A stretch of DNA of 64,000 bases from Diabrotica undecimpunctata (GCF_040954645.1 NC_092803.1:85112417-85176416), one strand, 5' to 3'. Counted from the first letter of the stretch, positions 42,410 to 55,979 are shown. Program-made: numbers and translations. The notes: generated by a model not told the origin, from the sequence alone.

Positions 42410-44966
42410 AAAAAAGAAGTACTTGTGACTCGTTTGGAACAAATATATAACTGTTTTGGATGGGTTGGAGTCAATAATAGGGCTATTGGTTAACTATTTT
42501 TTTATTCTCGAGCTTTCAATTGTGTTTACAATTATTATCAAGAGCTAAAAAAGACAAAATACTTACAAGGTTGAACTAAAAAGAAAAAACAATTTTTGTT
42601 AACTTACCAAATAAAAATTAGTTTGGTAAGTAAAAATCACTGCTTACATGTTCAAAATATTTAATATAAAAATGTTTTGATCTAACAAATGTTTCTCCGA
42701 AAATTTCTATAATTTTGAAAACATTTTTTTAATATAAAAATAATTGAATTTATAAATAAGTTCAAATAGCAACCAATTACAAATAGCCTCAATATCATAA
42801 ATGCCAACATAAAATTTTTATTTTTGACAATTATATTGCCAAAAGTAAAACTTCGTTTAAACATTCTTTTTTGTTTAGTAACAAAAAGAAGAAGATTTAT
42901 TCACCCTTGACAGATGTCTGAAAGAATGTGATAGATATATGGAGAATTAAATATGACATTTTACAAGTTTTATATATAAATCATAAAGAAAGAATATAAT
43001 TATAAATTTTACTTAAATTTTGAATTTCAGATCTTTTGTTTAAACTCTTATCATTTTTGCTAATACAAACCATTTCCAAAAAAGTCCTTTTAAATTTATT
43101 ACTTTCACTACATAAAATTTTAATGTTATCAAAATCCATAATATGGTCTTTATCGATTACATGTTCTGCCAAAGCACAAGATGGTTTTTTAATTCTGCAA
43201 TCACTTTTGTGAGAAATAATGCGATTTGAAAGATTTCTTCCGGTCTCACCAACATATTCAGCCTCACACTGAGTACAACTAATGCTGTATACTAAATTCG
43301 TTTTTTCAAATTTGTCTATAGGATATTTAGTTTTAGAATATAAAGATGAAATAGTTTTGATGTTCTTTGTTGCTATTTTTATATTGTCAATAACCTTTAG
43401 TGTTTGTATTAATTTAGGTGTTAATGATGGTATAAAAGGTAGTGAATGATAATAGATGTTCTGATTGTTAGATACAATGTTTTGAGATTGAGCAAAAAAT
43501 GGTGTTAAATTATTTATATTACCAATATTAGAAAAAAGCATCCTATGTAGCATATCTGGAGGATAAGAGTTTTCAATTAGAATATTTTTTAATAACTGAA
43601 GATCTTCCTGTAGATAATCTGGATGAGAAAGTTTTAAAACACGTTCTTTTAATCCTGTTATAAGGTTCATTTTCATCTTATTTGGATGGTGAGAGTAATA
43701 GCTTATAAATCTATTACTACATATGGGTTTTCTGAACCATCTGGTTTTCAACATATTGTCTGTATTTCTTACAATTCTCATGTCAAGGAATGGTAGAGAA
43801 TTATCTACCTCTTCCTCAACTGTGAATTGTATATGTTGATTATGACTGTTGAAAATGTTGACTGTTTCATGAATTTTGTGTTTAGGAAGTGCCAAAACTA
43901 AATCATCTACATATCTCTTAATAAAAGGAATGAAAAAAGTGCAATTACTGATACAATCACTGATAACATCATCCATGACATAGCTACTTAGAATGGGTGA
44001 AAGACTAGATCCCATAGGACTACCAAAAATTTGTTTATAAAATACACCATTAAATATAAAAATATTAGAATCAAAAACAAAGTTGATAAGTGTTTTGAAA
44101 TGTAATAAGTCAATATTAGTGTGTTGTGAAATCTCATTCCAATGTTTTTCAACACTACTTATGATTAAATCTAAAGGCAAATTAGTAAAAAGAGATGTTA
44201 CATCAAAACTAACTAAAACATAATTTTGTGGTAATTGGAAATTATTAATGAAAGAACTAAAATCAAATGAATCTTTAATGTAAAAATTGTTGTTTAAATT
44301 ATAAGCATTAGTTAAGATGTCAGTGAGGAGCTGTGCTATTGGTCCATTAGGAGGGCATAAAGATGAAACAATTGGTCTCATAGATAAAGTTATTATAATA
44401 AATTTCTTTATGTTTAATTTAGATACTAGACAATTTGCTTTTTGTTGCAAAGTACAAACAGGACTCCTTCTAAGTGTAGTGTAATACTTAGTATCATTTA
44501 AGAGTTCTCCAGTTTTTTGTAGATAATCCTCTTTGTACATTACAACAGTTACGTTACCTTTATCGCTTTTAACAATATAAATTTCAGGATGGTTTTTAAG
44601 AAAAAGTTTAGTTTGCATATAGTATTTATTTAAAAAATGATCTTTGACTTCTTTATGCAAAAAGTTTGTAATAACGTTTGTACATTTAGATCTAACAACA
44701 TCCTTTTGACTATCATTAAGTGGTCTGATTATTGATTCAATATCAGAAAGTAAATTAGGAACTCTAATATCAGATTTGGAAGGACATAAAGAAAATTTAG
44801 GTCCTAATGCTAAAAATTTTTTAATTTCAAAAGGAAAATGAATAGATGTTAGATTTTTAAACCATTTTTCTTGAAATTTTATCTTATCAAAAGCTTCTAT
44901 TTTTAATTTATTGAACTTATTAATTTGTATTTTTTTGATTTTATGAAATTCTGTGTTGTATTTAAG
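42408..44966 (-). mobile_element. Penelope-like element copy A, inverted, 5'-truncated
   Basis: The minus-strand copy has its 3' terminal repeat at the left (42408-42545, GTACTTGTGACTCGTTTGGA, then GGGTTGGAGTCAATAATAGG) and its coding part up to 44966. There it joins head to head with plus-strand copy B without any spacer. Its sequence is nearly the same as copy C. Compared with C it lacks the N-terminal ~110 codons and an internal stretch of about 28 codons. Confidence 0.88.
42981..44966 (-). pseudogene. PLE reverse transcriptase/GIY-YIG (copy A), N-truncated with RT deletion
   Basis: One uninterrupted frame runs from KYNTEFHKIKKIQINKF through RT and GIY-YIG to the stop at 42981. Key motifs are SDKGNVTVVMYKEDY, MRPIVSSLCPPNGPIAQLL, LVSFDVTSLFTNLPLDLI (first Asp), GSPMGSSLSPILSSYVMDD, FIKRYVDDLVLALPKH (catalytic pair) and NSLPFLDM. 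The nuclease reads NLVYSISCTQCEAEYVGETG then RNLSNRIISH. The stretch between NIKKFI and LSMRPIV lacks about 28 residues that copy C has, including the PKIHKP motif, so RT function is doubtful. The frame continues past 44966 into antisense of copy B, giving a false N-terminus. Confidence 0.87.
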
Positions 44967-45753
44967 AAATACAGACAATATGTTGAAAACCAGATGGTTC
45001 AGAAAACCCATATGTAGTAATAGATTTATAAGCTATTACTCTCACCATCCAAATAAGATGAAAATGAACCTTATAACAGGATTAAAAGAACGTGTTTTAA
45101 AACTTTCTCATCCAGATTATCTACAGGAAGATCTTCAGTTATTAAAAAATATTCTAATTGAAAACTCTTATCCTCCAGATATGCTACATAGGATGCTTTT
45201 TTCTAATATTGGTAATATAAATAATTTAACACCATTTTTTGCTCAATCTCAAAACATTGTATCTAACAATCAGAACATCTATTATCATTCACTACCTTTT
45301 ATACCATCATTAACACCTAAATTAATACAAACACTAAAGGTTATTGACAATATAAAAATAGCAACAAAGAACATCAAAACTATTTCATCTTTATATTCTA
45401 AAACTAAATATCCTATAGACAAATTTGAAAAAACGAATTTAGTATACAGCATTAGTTGTACTCAGTGTGAGGCTGAATATGTTGGTGAGACCGGAAGAAA
45501 TCTTTCAAATCGCATTATTTCTCACAAAAGTGATTGCAGAATTAAAAAACCATCTTGTGCTTTGGCAGAACATGTAATCGATAAAGACCATATTATGGAT
45601 TTTGATAACATTAAAATTTTATGTAGTGAAAGTAATAAATTTAAAAGGACTTTTTTGGAAATGGTTTGTATTAGCAAAAATGATAAGAGTTTAAACAAAA
45701 GATCTGAAATTCAAAATTTAAGCAAAATTTATAATTATATTCTTTCTTTATGA
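44967..45753 (+). pseudogene. PLE RT end plus GIY-YIG (copy B)
   Basis: The open frame reads RNTDNMLKTRWFRKPICSNR, LKLSHPDYLQEDLQLLKNIL, SLPFIPSLTPKLIQTLKVID, SISCTQCEAEYVGETGRNLS and ends SKIYNYILSL at 45753. The catalytic RT core is missing and only the thumb and nuclease domain remain. The nuclease itself has no visible damage: the two Cys before YVGETGR, the Arg and the later His (CALAEHVIDKDH) are all present. Confidence 0.87.
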
Positions 45754-46189
45754 TTTATATATAAAACTTGTAAAATGTCATATTTAATTCTCCATATATC
45801 TGTCACATTCTTTCAGACATCTGTCAACGGTGAATAAATCTTCTTCTTTTTGTTACTAAACAAAAAAGAATGTTTAAACGAAATTTTACTTTTGGCAATA
45901 TAATTGTCAAAAATAAAAATTTTATGTTGGCATTTATGACATTGAGGCTATTTGTAATTGGTTGCTATTTGAACTTATTTATAAATTCAATTATTTTTAT
46001 ATTAAAAAAAATGTTTTCAAAATTATAAAAATTTTCGGAGAAACATTTATTAGATAAAAACATTTTTGTATTAAATATTTTGAAGATGTAAGCAGTGATT
46101 TTTACTTACCAAACTAATTTTTATTTGGTAAGTTAACAAAAATTGTTTTTTCTTTTTAGTTCAACCTTGTAAGTATTTTGTCTTTTTAG

Positions 46190-46225
46190 CTCTTGATAAT
46201 AATTGTAAACACAATTGAAAGCTCG
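46190..46225 (+). ncRNA. hammerhead-like motif in PLE A-C terminal repeat
   Basis: The layout is CTTGATAAT, hairpin AATTGT-AAAC-ACAATT (6 bp, perfect), then GAAAGCTC. This resembles hammerhead core - stem II - GAAA. The first box departs from CUGAUGA and no clear cleavage triplet is set, so it is probably decayed. The same motif is in copy C (49183-49215) and inverted in copy A (42512-42542). Confidence 0.4.
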
Positions 46226-46325
46226 AGAATAAAAAAATAGTTAACCAATAGCCCTATTATTGACTCCAACCCATCCAAAACAGTTATATATTTGTTCCAA
46301 ACGAGTCACAAGTACTTCTTTTTTC

Positions 46326-49275
46326 TTATTCTTGTAGAAAAATATGGGTTTTTTCGATGACATCCGAAACGATTATGGGCAATCTACAGTCAGAATTCTG
46401 AAGGATTGGACTAGAATTACCATCAAACTTGCTGCTTTACACAATCAGAAGACTTTTTTGTTGAAGTGTAGATCTAATGGATGTTTCCCTGGACATGTTA
46501 CAAATGGCCTAGTTAATGTAAATTCCCTTTTACATCATCGGACTGGGAATATTCACCATGATGCTTGGAAATTATGTGACAGGTTTGGAAGAAATATTAT
46601 TAATTTAGAAATTAAAATCGCTTTTGCTGATATAAACTTTTTTGAAAGAAAATTACATGAGTTACGTAAGACAAAGAATTAAATACAACACAGAATTTCA
46701 TAAAATCAAAAAAATACAAATTAATAAGTTCAATAAATTAAAAATAGAAGCTTTTGATAAGATAAAATTTCAAGAAAAATGGTTTAAAAATCTAACATCT
46801 ATTCATTTTCCTTTTGAAATTAAAAAAAAAAAAATTTTTAGCATTAGGACCTAAATTTTCTTTATGTCCTTCCAAATCTGATATTAGAGTTCCTAATTTA
46901 CTTTCTGATATTGAATCAATAATCAGACCACTTAATGATAGTCAAAAGGATGTTGTTAGATCTAAATGTACAAACGTTATTACAAACTTTTTGCATAAAG
47001 AAGTCAAAGATCATTTTTTAAATAAATACTATATGCAAACTAAACTTTTTCTTAAAAACCATCCTGAAATTTATATTGTTAAAATCGATAAAGGTAACGT
47101 AACTGTTGTAATGTACAAAGAGGATTATCTACAAAAAACTGGAGAACTCTTAAATGATACTAAGTATTACACTACACTTAGAAGGAGTCCTGTTTGTACT
47201 TTGCAACAAAAAGCAAATTGTCTAGTATCTAAATTAAACATAAAGAAATTTATTGATAATAAAAAAGCAAAAGAGCTCAAAATTTATAATTCTATTGCTC
47301 CACGGTTCTATGCTCTGCCAAAAATACATAAACCAACTTTATCTATGAGACCAATTGTTTCATCTTTATGCCCTCCTAATGGACCAATAGCACAGCTCCT
47401 CACTGACATCTTAACTAATGCTTATAATTTAAACAACAATTTTTACATTAAAGATTCATTTGATTTTAGTTCTTTCATTAATAATTTCCAATTACCACAA
47501 AATTATGTTTTAGTTAGTTTTGATGTAACATCTCTTTTTACTAATTTGCCTTTAGATTTAATCATAAGTAGTGTTGAAAAACATTGGACTGAGATTTCAC
47601 AACACACTAATATTGACTTATTACATTTCAAAACACTTATCAACTTTGTTTTTGATTCTAATATTTTTATATTTAATGGTGTATTTTATAAACAAATTTT
47701 TGGTAGTCCTATGGGATCTAGTCTTTCACCCATTCTAAGTAGCTATGTCATGGATGATGTTATCAGTGATTGTATCAGTAATTGCACTTTTTTCATTCCT
47801 TTTATTAAGAGATATGTAGATGATTTAGTTTTGGCACTTCCTAAACACAAAATTCATGAAACAGTCAACATTTTCAACAGTCATAATCAGCATATACAAT
47901 TCACAGTTGAGGAAGAGGTAGATAATTCTCTACCATTCCTTGACATGAGAATTGTAAGAAATACAGACAATATGTTGAAAACCAGATGGTTCAGAAAACC
48001 CATATGTAGTAATAGATTTATAAGCTATTACTCTCACCATCCAAATAAGATGAAAATGAACCTTATAACAGGATTAAAAGAACGTGTTTTAAAACTTTCT
48101 CATCCAGATTATCTACAGGAAGATCTTCAGTTATTAAAAAATATTCTAATTGAAAACTCTTATCCTCCAGATATGCTACATAGGATGCTTTTTTCTAATA
48201 TTGGTAATATAAATAATTTAACACCATTTTTTGCTCAATCTCAAAACATTGTATCTAACAATCAGAACATCTATTATCATTCACTACCTTTTATACCATC
48301 ATTAACACCTAAATTAATACAAACACTAAAGGTTATTGACAATATAAAAATAGCAACAAAGAACATCAAAACTATTTCATCTTTATATTCTAAAACTAAA
48401 TATCCTATAGACAAATTTGAAAAAACGAATTTAGTATACAGCATTAGTTGTACTCAGTGTGAGGCTGAATATGTTGGTGAGACCGGAAGAAATCTTTCAA
48501 ATCGCATTATTTCTCACAAAAGTGATTGCAGAATTAAAAAACCATCTTGTGCTTTGGCAGAACATGTAATCGATAAAGACCATATTATGGATTTTGATAA
48601 CATTAAAATTTTATGTAGTGAAAGTAATAAATTTAAAAGGACTTTTTTGGAAATGGTTTGTATTAGCAAAAATGATAAGAGTTTAAACAAAAGATCTGAA
48701 ATTCAAAATTTAAGTAAAATTTATAATTATATTCTTTCTTTATGATTTATATATAAAACTTGTAAAATGTCATATTTAATTCTCCATATATCTATCACAT
48801 TCTTTCAGACATCTGTCAAGGGTGAATAAATCTTCTTCTTTTTGTTATTAAACAAAAAAGAATGTTTAAACGAAGTTTTACTTTTGGCAATATAATTGTC
48901 AAAAATAAAAATTTTATGTTGGCATTTATGACATTGAGGCTATTTGTAATTGGTTGCTATTTGAACTTATTTATAAATTCAATTATTTTTATATTAAAAA
49001 AATGTTTTCAAAATTATAGAAATTTTCGGAGAAACATTTGTTAGATCAAAACATTTTTATATTAAATATTTTGAACATGTAAGCAGTGATTTTTACTTAC
49101 CAAACTAATTTTTATTTGGTAAGTTAACAAAAATTGTTTTTTCTTTTTAGTTCAACCTTGTAAGTATTTTGTCTTTTTTAGCTCTTGATAATAATTGTAA
49201 ACACAATTGAAAGCTCGAGAATAAAAAAATAGTTAACCAATAGCCCTATTATTGACTCCAACCCATCCAAAACAG

Positions 49276-49276
<1 letters not shown>
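46326..49276 (+). mobile_element. Penelope-like element copy C, near full length
   Basis: This is the longest PLE in the window. It starts right after the terminal repeat of copy B and carries N-terminal, RT and GIY-YIG coding parts (46344-48745). It ends with its own terminal repeat at 49276, directly against a (TA)n tract. Together A, B and C span 42408-49276 between two (TA)n tracts. Near-identity of the three copies suggests a single recent event or series. Confidence 0.88.
46344..48745 (+). pseudogene. PLE reverse transcriptase/GIY-YIG polyprotein (copy C), two frameshifts
   Basis: The ATG at 46344 follows TTCTTATTCTTGTAG, an acceptor-like tract, and reads MGFFDDIRNDYGQSTVRIL. A first shift near 46660-46680 leads to YVRQRIKYNTEFHK, and a second comes at an A13 run (46822-46834), where copy A has A6. 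The remainder is open for 640 codons: NSIAPRFYALPKIHKPTLSM, LVSFDVTSLFTNLPLDLI, GSPMGSSLSPILSSYVMDD and RYVDDLVLALPKH. The GIY-YIG part has SISCTQCEAEYVGETGR. The DKGN motif is preceded by Ile (VKIDKGN) where copy A has Ser. RT and nuclease motifs are all kept, so only the two shifts separate it from an intact frame. Confidence 0.87.

Positions 49277-49351
<75 letters not shown>
49277..49351. repeat. (TA)n microsatellite right of PLE C
   Basis: About 75 bases of TA join the PLE C terminal repeat (...CCATCCAAAACAGTTATATA) to a short block TTGTTATGATGTGTTTTATA. The inverse of that block lies at 42338-42360 left of PLE A. Confidence 0.95.
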
Positions 49352-49355
<4 letters not shown>

Positions 49356-49397
49356 ATGATGTGTTTTATATAGGGTATATATACTTGCCTATATACC

Positions 49398-50162
49398 CTA
49401 CAGTTTGCAGACGATCAAGTCCTTATAGCCAACGATAAAGAAGACCTGACATATATGGCCAGAAAACTACAGGAAGAATACAAGAAGTGGGGTTTAGAAC
49501 TCAATACACAAAAAACAAAATATCTCCCAATAGGCGCAGAACTATCCAACATTCAGATGGACACAACCGAAATTGCATTCTGCACTGAATATACCTACCT
49601 AGGAATTGATTTCGACACCACAGGCACAGACAATAGGGAAATTAGAAAACGAATAACCCAGGCCCGTAGAACAATTGGATGCCTTAACGGAGTTCTTTGG
49701 AGCTCAGAAATTGGTAAAAGACGAAAATACAATATATATGAATCTCTCATAAAAACCAGCTTAACCTATGGTGCAGAGACGTGGAGACTAACAGAAAGCA
49801 ATAAAAGAAAACTCGAAGCAACAGAAATGGATGTATTTAGACGATCACTTCGAATATCTAGAGCAGACAGAATTAGAAACGATGAAATAAGAAATCGGAT
49901 GGGGGTAGATGGAACACTGGCAACAGACATAGAAAGGAAACAACTTATATGGTATGGCCATGTTCAAAGAATGCCAGAAACAAGACTACCAAAAATCGCC
50001 ATGAAATGGATACCACCAAATCGTAAGAAACGAGGAAGACCAAAAAGAACATGGAAGGAGGGAATAACAAAGGCAATGAGCTCCCGAGACTTGACCGAAG
50101 AACAATGGAATGATAGAAATTCGTGGAAATTAGGCATCGGACAACGACGCAAGACGTTTTGA
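49398..50162 (+). pseudogene. LINE ORF2 C-terminal part, starting at the RT catalytic motif
   Basis: The frame opens exactly at LQFADDQVLIANDKED and runs 255 codons without a stop: YLGIDFDTTGTDNREIRKRI, SLIKTSLTYGAETWRLTESN, LEATEMDVFRRSLRISRADR, RKQLIWYGHVQRMPETRLP and KRGRPKRTWKEGI, with the stop at 50160-50162. It is 5'-truncated, and the 3' end AAACCGA passes straight into (TA)n. The 32110 fragment of the same family has AAACCGAC then (AGT)n. No damage is visible in what remains. It runs antisense to UCP4. Confidence 0.85.
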
Positions 50163-50163
50163 A

Positions 50164-50168
<5 letters not shown>

Positions 50169-50235
<67 letters not shown>
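50169..50235. repeat. (TA)n tail of, or target next to, the LINE
   Basis: Sixty-seven bases of TA follow the LINE stop codon by six bases. They may be the tail copied by the LINE or a pre-existing target. Confidence 0.95.
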
Positions 50236-50239
<4 letters not shown>

Positions 50240-50284
50240 TGTTTTTTGTTTGAATGATGAGCAATGAGTATTTTTAATAATATA

Positions 50285-52124
<1,840 letters not shown>

Positions 52125-52318
52125 AGTAGAGTAATATTGACACTATTTGCAATAAACCCGGTAGAACTCTTTTAGGTATAATATGTAATATTGTTTCAGC
52201 ATTTTAATTTAACTTGATGAAGATAACCAGAAAATTGTAGTGGTCGAAACGGTTAATCCTAAGTTAATATAATAGATTGTAAGTCTTTTATTTATTTCTA
52301 CAAACCTGTTTGAAATGG
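52125..52318 (+). repeat. outer arm (right) of the 13.5-kb inverted structure
   Basis: Inverted partner of 38793-38985. The plus strand has GTAATATTGTTTCAGCATTT, AATTTAACTTGATGAAGATA, a short ACC/GGT hairpin, then GAAACGGTTAATCCTAAGTT and GATTGTAAGTCTTTTATTTA. CTTGATGA here is closer to the hammerhead box CUGAUGA than in the left arm. Confidence 0.7.
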
Positions 52319-53062
52319 ATTCACATGTACAACCAATTAATTATTTAAATATTCTAAACTTTTAATAGAGTCTCCAGTAGTTAAATATCAAAGTACTATT
52401 TGCAATTTCAGTTTGACCGATATAGCTTCTCTCATATTAGTAATTTTCTTTTTAATTTTGGGGTTAACAAGTTCCGATAAATATTGAAAATGGTAATTTG
52501 ATACGACATTTTAAGCAAATTTTTAAAATCACCAAGGTACATCATCAAGGTACTTGCAGATGTCTTTAATTAAATTAGTATGACTTCTTTATTAAATCCA
52601 CTCCCTTGGAAACCATCGTCTATTCTTCCTTTTTCTTGCCAAATTTTGTAAAATCCTGTCTGCTATAACTCCACACATAACTTGACATGCTTCTTCCACC
52701 AAGCACTACATATTCACCCGTGAAAAGTGTATACTCTCTGCACGAACGGGGCATGACTACGGCCGTGAAGTTATTAAGATTCGTGTACCACGGGTATGGC
52801 TCTTGGACGTGATTCCCTACTCATGTAAACGCGGCTTAAGGATAAAAATTAGGCCAATTGACCAGTCCTTGTTTTCATATCCAGTCCATATTTAATTTAA
52901 ACGACCCGTAAAACAAATAAAGTTTTTATTACAATACAATTATTTGTTATATAGGGCATTAAGTAGATGTTTTCAGATTTGGCAAACTTTGAATTAAATC
53001 ATTAGTTCTTCAACAATGATTACCCATTTTGTTAATTACTAGCACAACTGTAACAACCTTAC
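52319..53062. other. UCP4 intron sequence without recognised gene
   Basis: AT-rich intron between the outer arm and the donor site at 53062. No coding or repeat match was recognised. Confidence 0.55.
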
Positions 53063-53285
53063 CTTCCTCTATCGTCCAAGGGTTGGTTCATCACTCTAGT
53101 CTTAATGACATCCGCAGGAGTACCCATGGATGCTGCAACGAATCCTGCGCAGCTACTTGACAAAATATGCAGGACATAATCATCGGGAAGGCCAGTGCGC
53201 TTCATTATTTGTCTTTTGGCTATGTCGTAAGTGGTCAAATCACCTAAATTTACTAAAGCTGCTCTTTGTACGTTTGGAACAGACC
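53063..53285 (-). CDS. Ucp4: mitochondrial uncoupling protein 4-like carrier, middle exon
   Basis: The exon begins after TTTTCTTCTCTAG and ends GGAAG before GTAAGG. It encodes [20 protein letters not shown], then [40 protein letters not shown] and [30 protein letters not shown] is a hallmark of UCP4-type carriers. TPADVIKTR is the third-repeat mitochondrial carrier signature (P-x-D-x-x-K/R-x-K/R). The piece covers membrane helices 4 and 5. The protein sits in the inner mitochondrial membrane and is linked to proton leak in this family. Codon phase fits both neighbours and there is no damage. Confidence 0.92.
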
Positions 53286-53421
53286 CTAGAGAAGAAAAAT
53301 AGGTAAATAAGTACATAGAATTAAATAAAGTCATAACTGATAGACACTTAGTCTCTACAATAATCTATTTTACATTTGGCAAAAGGCAGCCAATATTCAA
53401 AGATTAAGATACTTCGCTTAC

Positions 53422-53586
53422 CTTTCCACAATCCTCTGATTCCACCGTTCGTCCAAACCTTCTTAAAGGCATCCCACATACCGTTAACTCTAGGTGGTAA
53501 TCCTAGTAATCTCCTCTTGCCTTCCATCTGGATCTGGACTTTTAAGAGGTCTGTGGGGCTGGCCAGGTACTGGGCAAATGCTCCTG
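53422..53586 (-). CDS. Ucp4: mitochondrial uncoupling protein 4-like carrier, upstream exon
   Basis: The exon starts after GGGGTCTCAG and ends TGGAAAG before GTAAGC. It encodes [40 protein letters not shown] and [26 protein letters not shown] is the second-repeat carrier signature at the end of helix 3, and GLPPRVNG with GGIRGLWKG matches UCP4 in the second matrix loop. The short 136-base intron to the next exon is ordinary. The preceding exons, with the first repeat and N-terminus, were not found to the right. Confidence 0.92.
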
Positions 53587-54099
53587 CTGAGACCCCACCT
53601 TCAAAACATATCGTCGATTTGGTTCGAAATTTCTTTTAAATGTATTTTCTACAGGTTTGAGCAGAAGGGGTCTCGAGGACCGCTTTCCGCCAAACTCTAA
53701 TTAATATCGTGAAATGCTGGAAGGTAATTCCCACATGTTAGTATGTATACTTTTATGTTGTCGCAAGAGAAAAGAAATCTAAGAACGAGAAGGTTAAAAA
53801 AGTAATAGAAGTAGAATTTGTCTATTTGTTCCGGTTTTTTATTTGCGGTTAGTACAATTAAACCTAAGGCTAAGATTAATACTATTACAAGAATTAATAT
53901 TAAACTCAACAGGCTTCTGGGTTGAAGCGCGTCGAGTATCACTGCGCCGATCTTTCGACATCCTCTCTGATGTCTTCTTTAAGGCTTTCGAGGTCTCAGT
54001 CTCCTAAGCTCCCAGACGCTACTACACTGATAACTACTCAATGGTGTGGTGATTGGCGCGAGGATTTCTGACAGCAGGATTTTGATTGGAAGGTAGAGC
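53587..54099. other. UCP4 upstream intron sequence, no gene seen
   Basis: No carrier exon or other gene was recognised. Short open frames look random. Confidence 0.5.
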
Positions 54100-54362
54100 G
54101 GACGATATTTTCTTAATGAGAGGTCTCATGTCGAAGGTAACCGGATGCCGTCATCTATTTTATTGAGACAATTTGGCCTTTTTAATTTCTATGGCTTCTC
54201 TTGGGGCTATGATTCTGGAGTTTTCAAAATCAGTTTTGTGACCTGTATAAAGATTGTATTAACCTAGAGCTGAAATTGAATCGGAATTGCTAACAGAAAT
54301 GAAATGTTCATAAATCCCATTTTGGATTCTACAATTTGTTTGGCCTATATAAAATCAGGAGC
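54100..54362 (-). pseudogene. PLE GIY-YIG remnant (family Y), minus strand
   Basis: The minus strand reads FYIGQTNCRIQNGIYEHFIS, then YTGHKTDFENSRIIAPREAI and EIKKAKLSQ, with stops and shifts. This is a GIY-YIG nuclease end of a PLE family different from A-C (YIGQT instead of YVGET). It meets the plus-strand RT fragment at about 54362, head to head. Confidence 0.72.
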
Positions 54363-54818
54363 AGTCTGCAAAATTCACAAACCCAAAATGGCCTACCCAA
54401 AATTCACATACCCGATATTCGTCTCCGTTCCATTGTCAATGCATACAACTGCCCTACACAACTATTGGCATAGTACTTAGCCAAAAATCTACAACCTTCA
54501 TCCTTCGTCAAAAATTCTTTTCATTTTATCGAACTTCTTAAGCAATACCATATCTCACCGTCAGACATTCTAGTAAGTTTCTGATATCGTTTCACTATTT
54601 ACAAACATTCCTATAGACGAAACTCTAAACATTCTAAAAACTAATTACAGTATCTCGCAAGACTACTTATCTCTCATTAAAGATTGTATGTCCAACACTT
54701 ATTTCACCTTCCAAAATCAATTCTACAGACAAATAAATGGTGACCCAATGGGCTTCCCACTATTTCCAGTTATTGCCAATATCTTTATGGAAGACTTCTA
54801 GACTCGAGCACTATCCAC
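54363..54818 (+). pseudogene. PLE reverse transcriptase remnant (family Y), first part
   Basis: The plus strand reads VCKIHKP (normally LPKIHKP), IRLRSIVNAYNCPTQLLA, then SDILVSFDIVSLFTNIPIDE across a shift (first catalytic Asp, about 54575). NTYFTFQNQFYRQINGDPMG and PVIANIFMEDF follow. It stops at the 8-bp duplication beside the hAT element and resumes at 58265. Confidence 0.8.
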
Positions 54819-54832
54819 TAGAAATTGCAATT

Positions 54833-54910
54833 GCTGGATCCAGCATCCAGCAATCCAGCTGGATCCAGCGTGTTTTTTATATGCTGGATCCAGCAGCGCG
54901 GATCCGCAAA
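54833..54910. repeat. subterminal CTGGATCCAGC palindromes of the hAT element
   Basis: GCTGGATCCAGC-type palindromes occur at 54833, about 54858 and about 54881, with GCGGATCCGC at about 54896. Similar motifs recur near the right end (58178-58240). Dense palindromic subterminal repeats are known from hAT elements as protein-binding sites. Confidence 0.8.
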
Positions 54911-55979
54911 GGTGTCAAATTCGAAATAAGTTACTTCATGTCTTTAATAGCCTCTTTATTCAAAGCCGTGAGTCGGCAACTAGTCATTCTATCGCGCTAG
55001 CAGGTAGGACGTGCCACAAGTGCGATTGAACGGCAACATCGCGTCTCGCGCCGCCCTCTCTTTCGACTGCACCGCCTACGCCTACCCATTGACTCTAGAC
55101 CTCCTCTATTTGTCTAATTTTTAGTTGACTAAGTGTTTTCACGCATAATAAGTGCCTCTCTCAACATCACTTGATGATTTATGTAAGTTAATTGAATAAG
55201 GACCGCTAGTCAATAGTAAACACTTCCTTCGTAACTATCAACACCGATCTTATCACAGTGCGAGTGCGATCTTTTACAGAAATATTTATTTTTTACCCAT
55301 TACACAGCAATTTTTCGCCTACAGCCTTTTTTCTTGAGGTGGACATGATATCTAGGTCTAGCTTCATCTGAAATCAAAAAGTTTCTTATAGTTTATAGCT
55401 CTGGCTAGTGAATACATCAAGCAATTAAAGAAAACACGAAATTTGAAGGTTATACATAAGTTTAAACACATTTTCGACCCCTATTTTTACTATTTTTTTC
55501 AAATTTGACCATTTTCAAATTATTTTTTTTTGTATAAAACAAAACTTGACCTAATGAAAATTCCTTCGTTTATTCCCTAGCCAGAGGTACAAACTACAAG
55601 AAAATTTTTAATTTTTTGATTTCAGATGTAGCTAGACCTAGATATCATGTTCATCGCAAGAAAAAAGCTGTTGGCGAAAAATTACTTTGAAATTAACAAA
55701 AATGAATATTTTTGCCTGAATTTTTTTTTCAGAGTACTTCAAGTACTATATTTTTATATGTCTTAATTACAAATAAAAATAATTTTTAGTTTTTTGAGAT
55801 ATAATTTTTTTAAAAAGTCGTTTTTTATACCCTCACGATCTATGTAACCCCTTAATTTTTAGTTTTTTTTCAATCAAAACATTCAACAAATATAACTCGT
55901 CGAGATAAAGAAACAGTCTAAAGACATCTGAAAAAGATACACAACGTCTCTTCTTCAAGTTCCAGCACCAGCACCATTA

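Larger units (their letters stand above)
44967..46325 (+). mobile_element. Penelope-like element copy B, 5'-truncated
   Basis: This plus-strand copy begins inside the RT (sequence equal to 47957 of copy C) and runs through the GIY-YIG and 3' region to the terminal repeat ending ...CGAGTCACAAGTACTTC at about 46320. It is nearly the same as 47957-49276, with a handful of differences. It is followed directly by copy C in the same direction, so B supplies the upstream terminal repeat of C, as known for partial tandem Penelope copies. Confidence 0.88.

Noticed and set aside
42408..49276. Three near-identical PLE copies as a possible assembly duplication
   Set aside because: The copies differ by base changes, a 28-codon deletion and a homopolymer length, and the inverted joint has its own truncation points, so real separate copies are more likely. 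Long reads would settle it.
53376..53700. Plus-strand open frames overlapping the UCP4 exon
   Set aside because: They are antisense to a clear carrier exon with correct splice sites and family motifs.
54833..54910. Clustered GGATCC sites suggesting a cloning-vector artefact
   Set aside because: They fall inside a hAT element with proper TIRs and an 8-bp duplication, and recur at its other end, so they are natural subterminal repeats.
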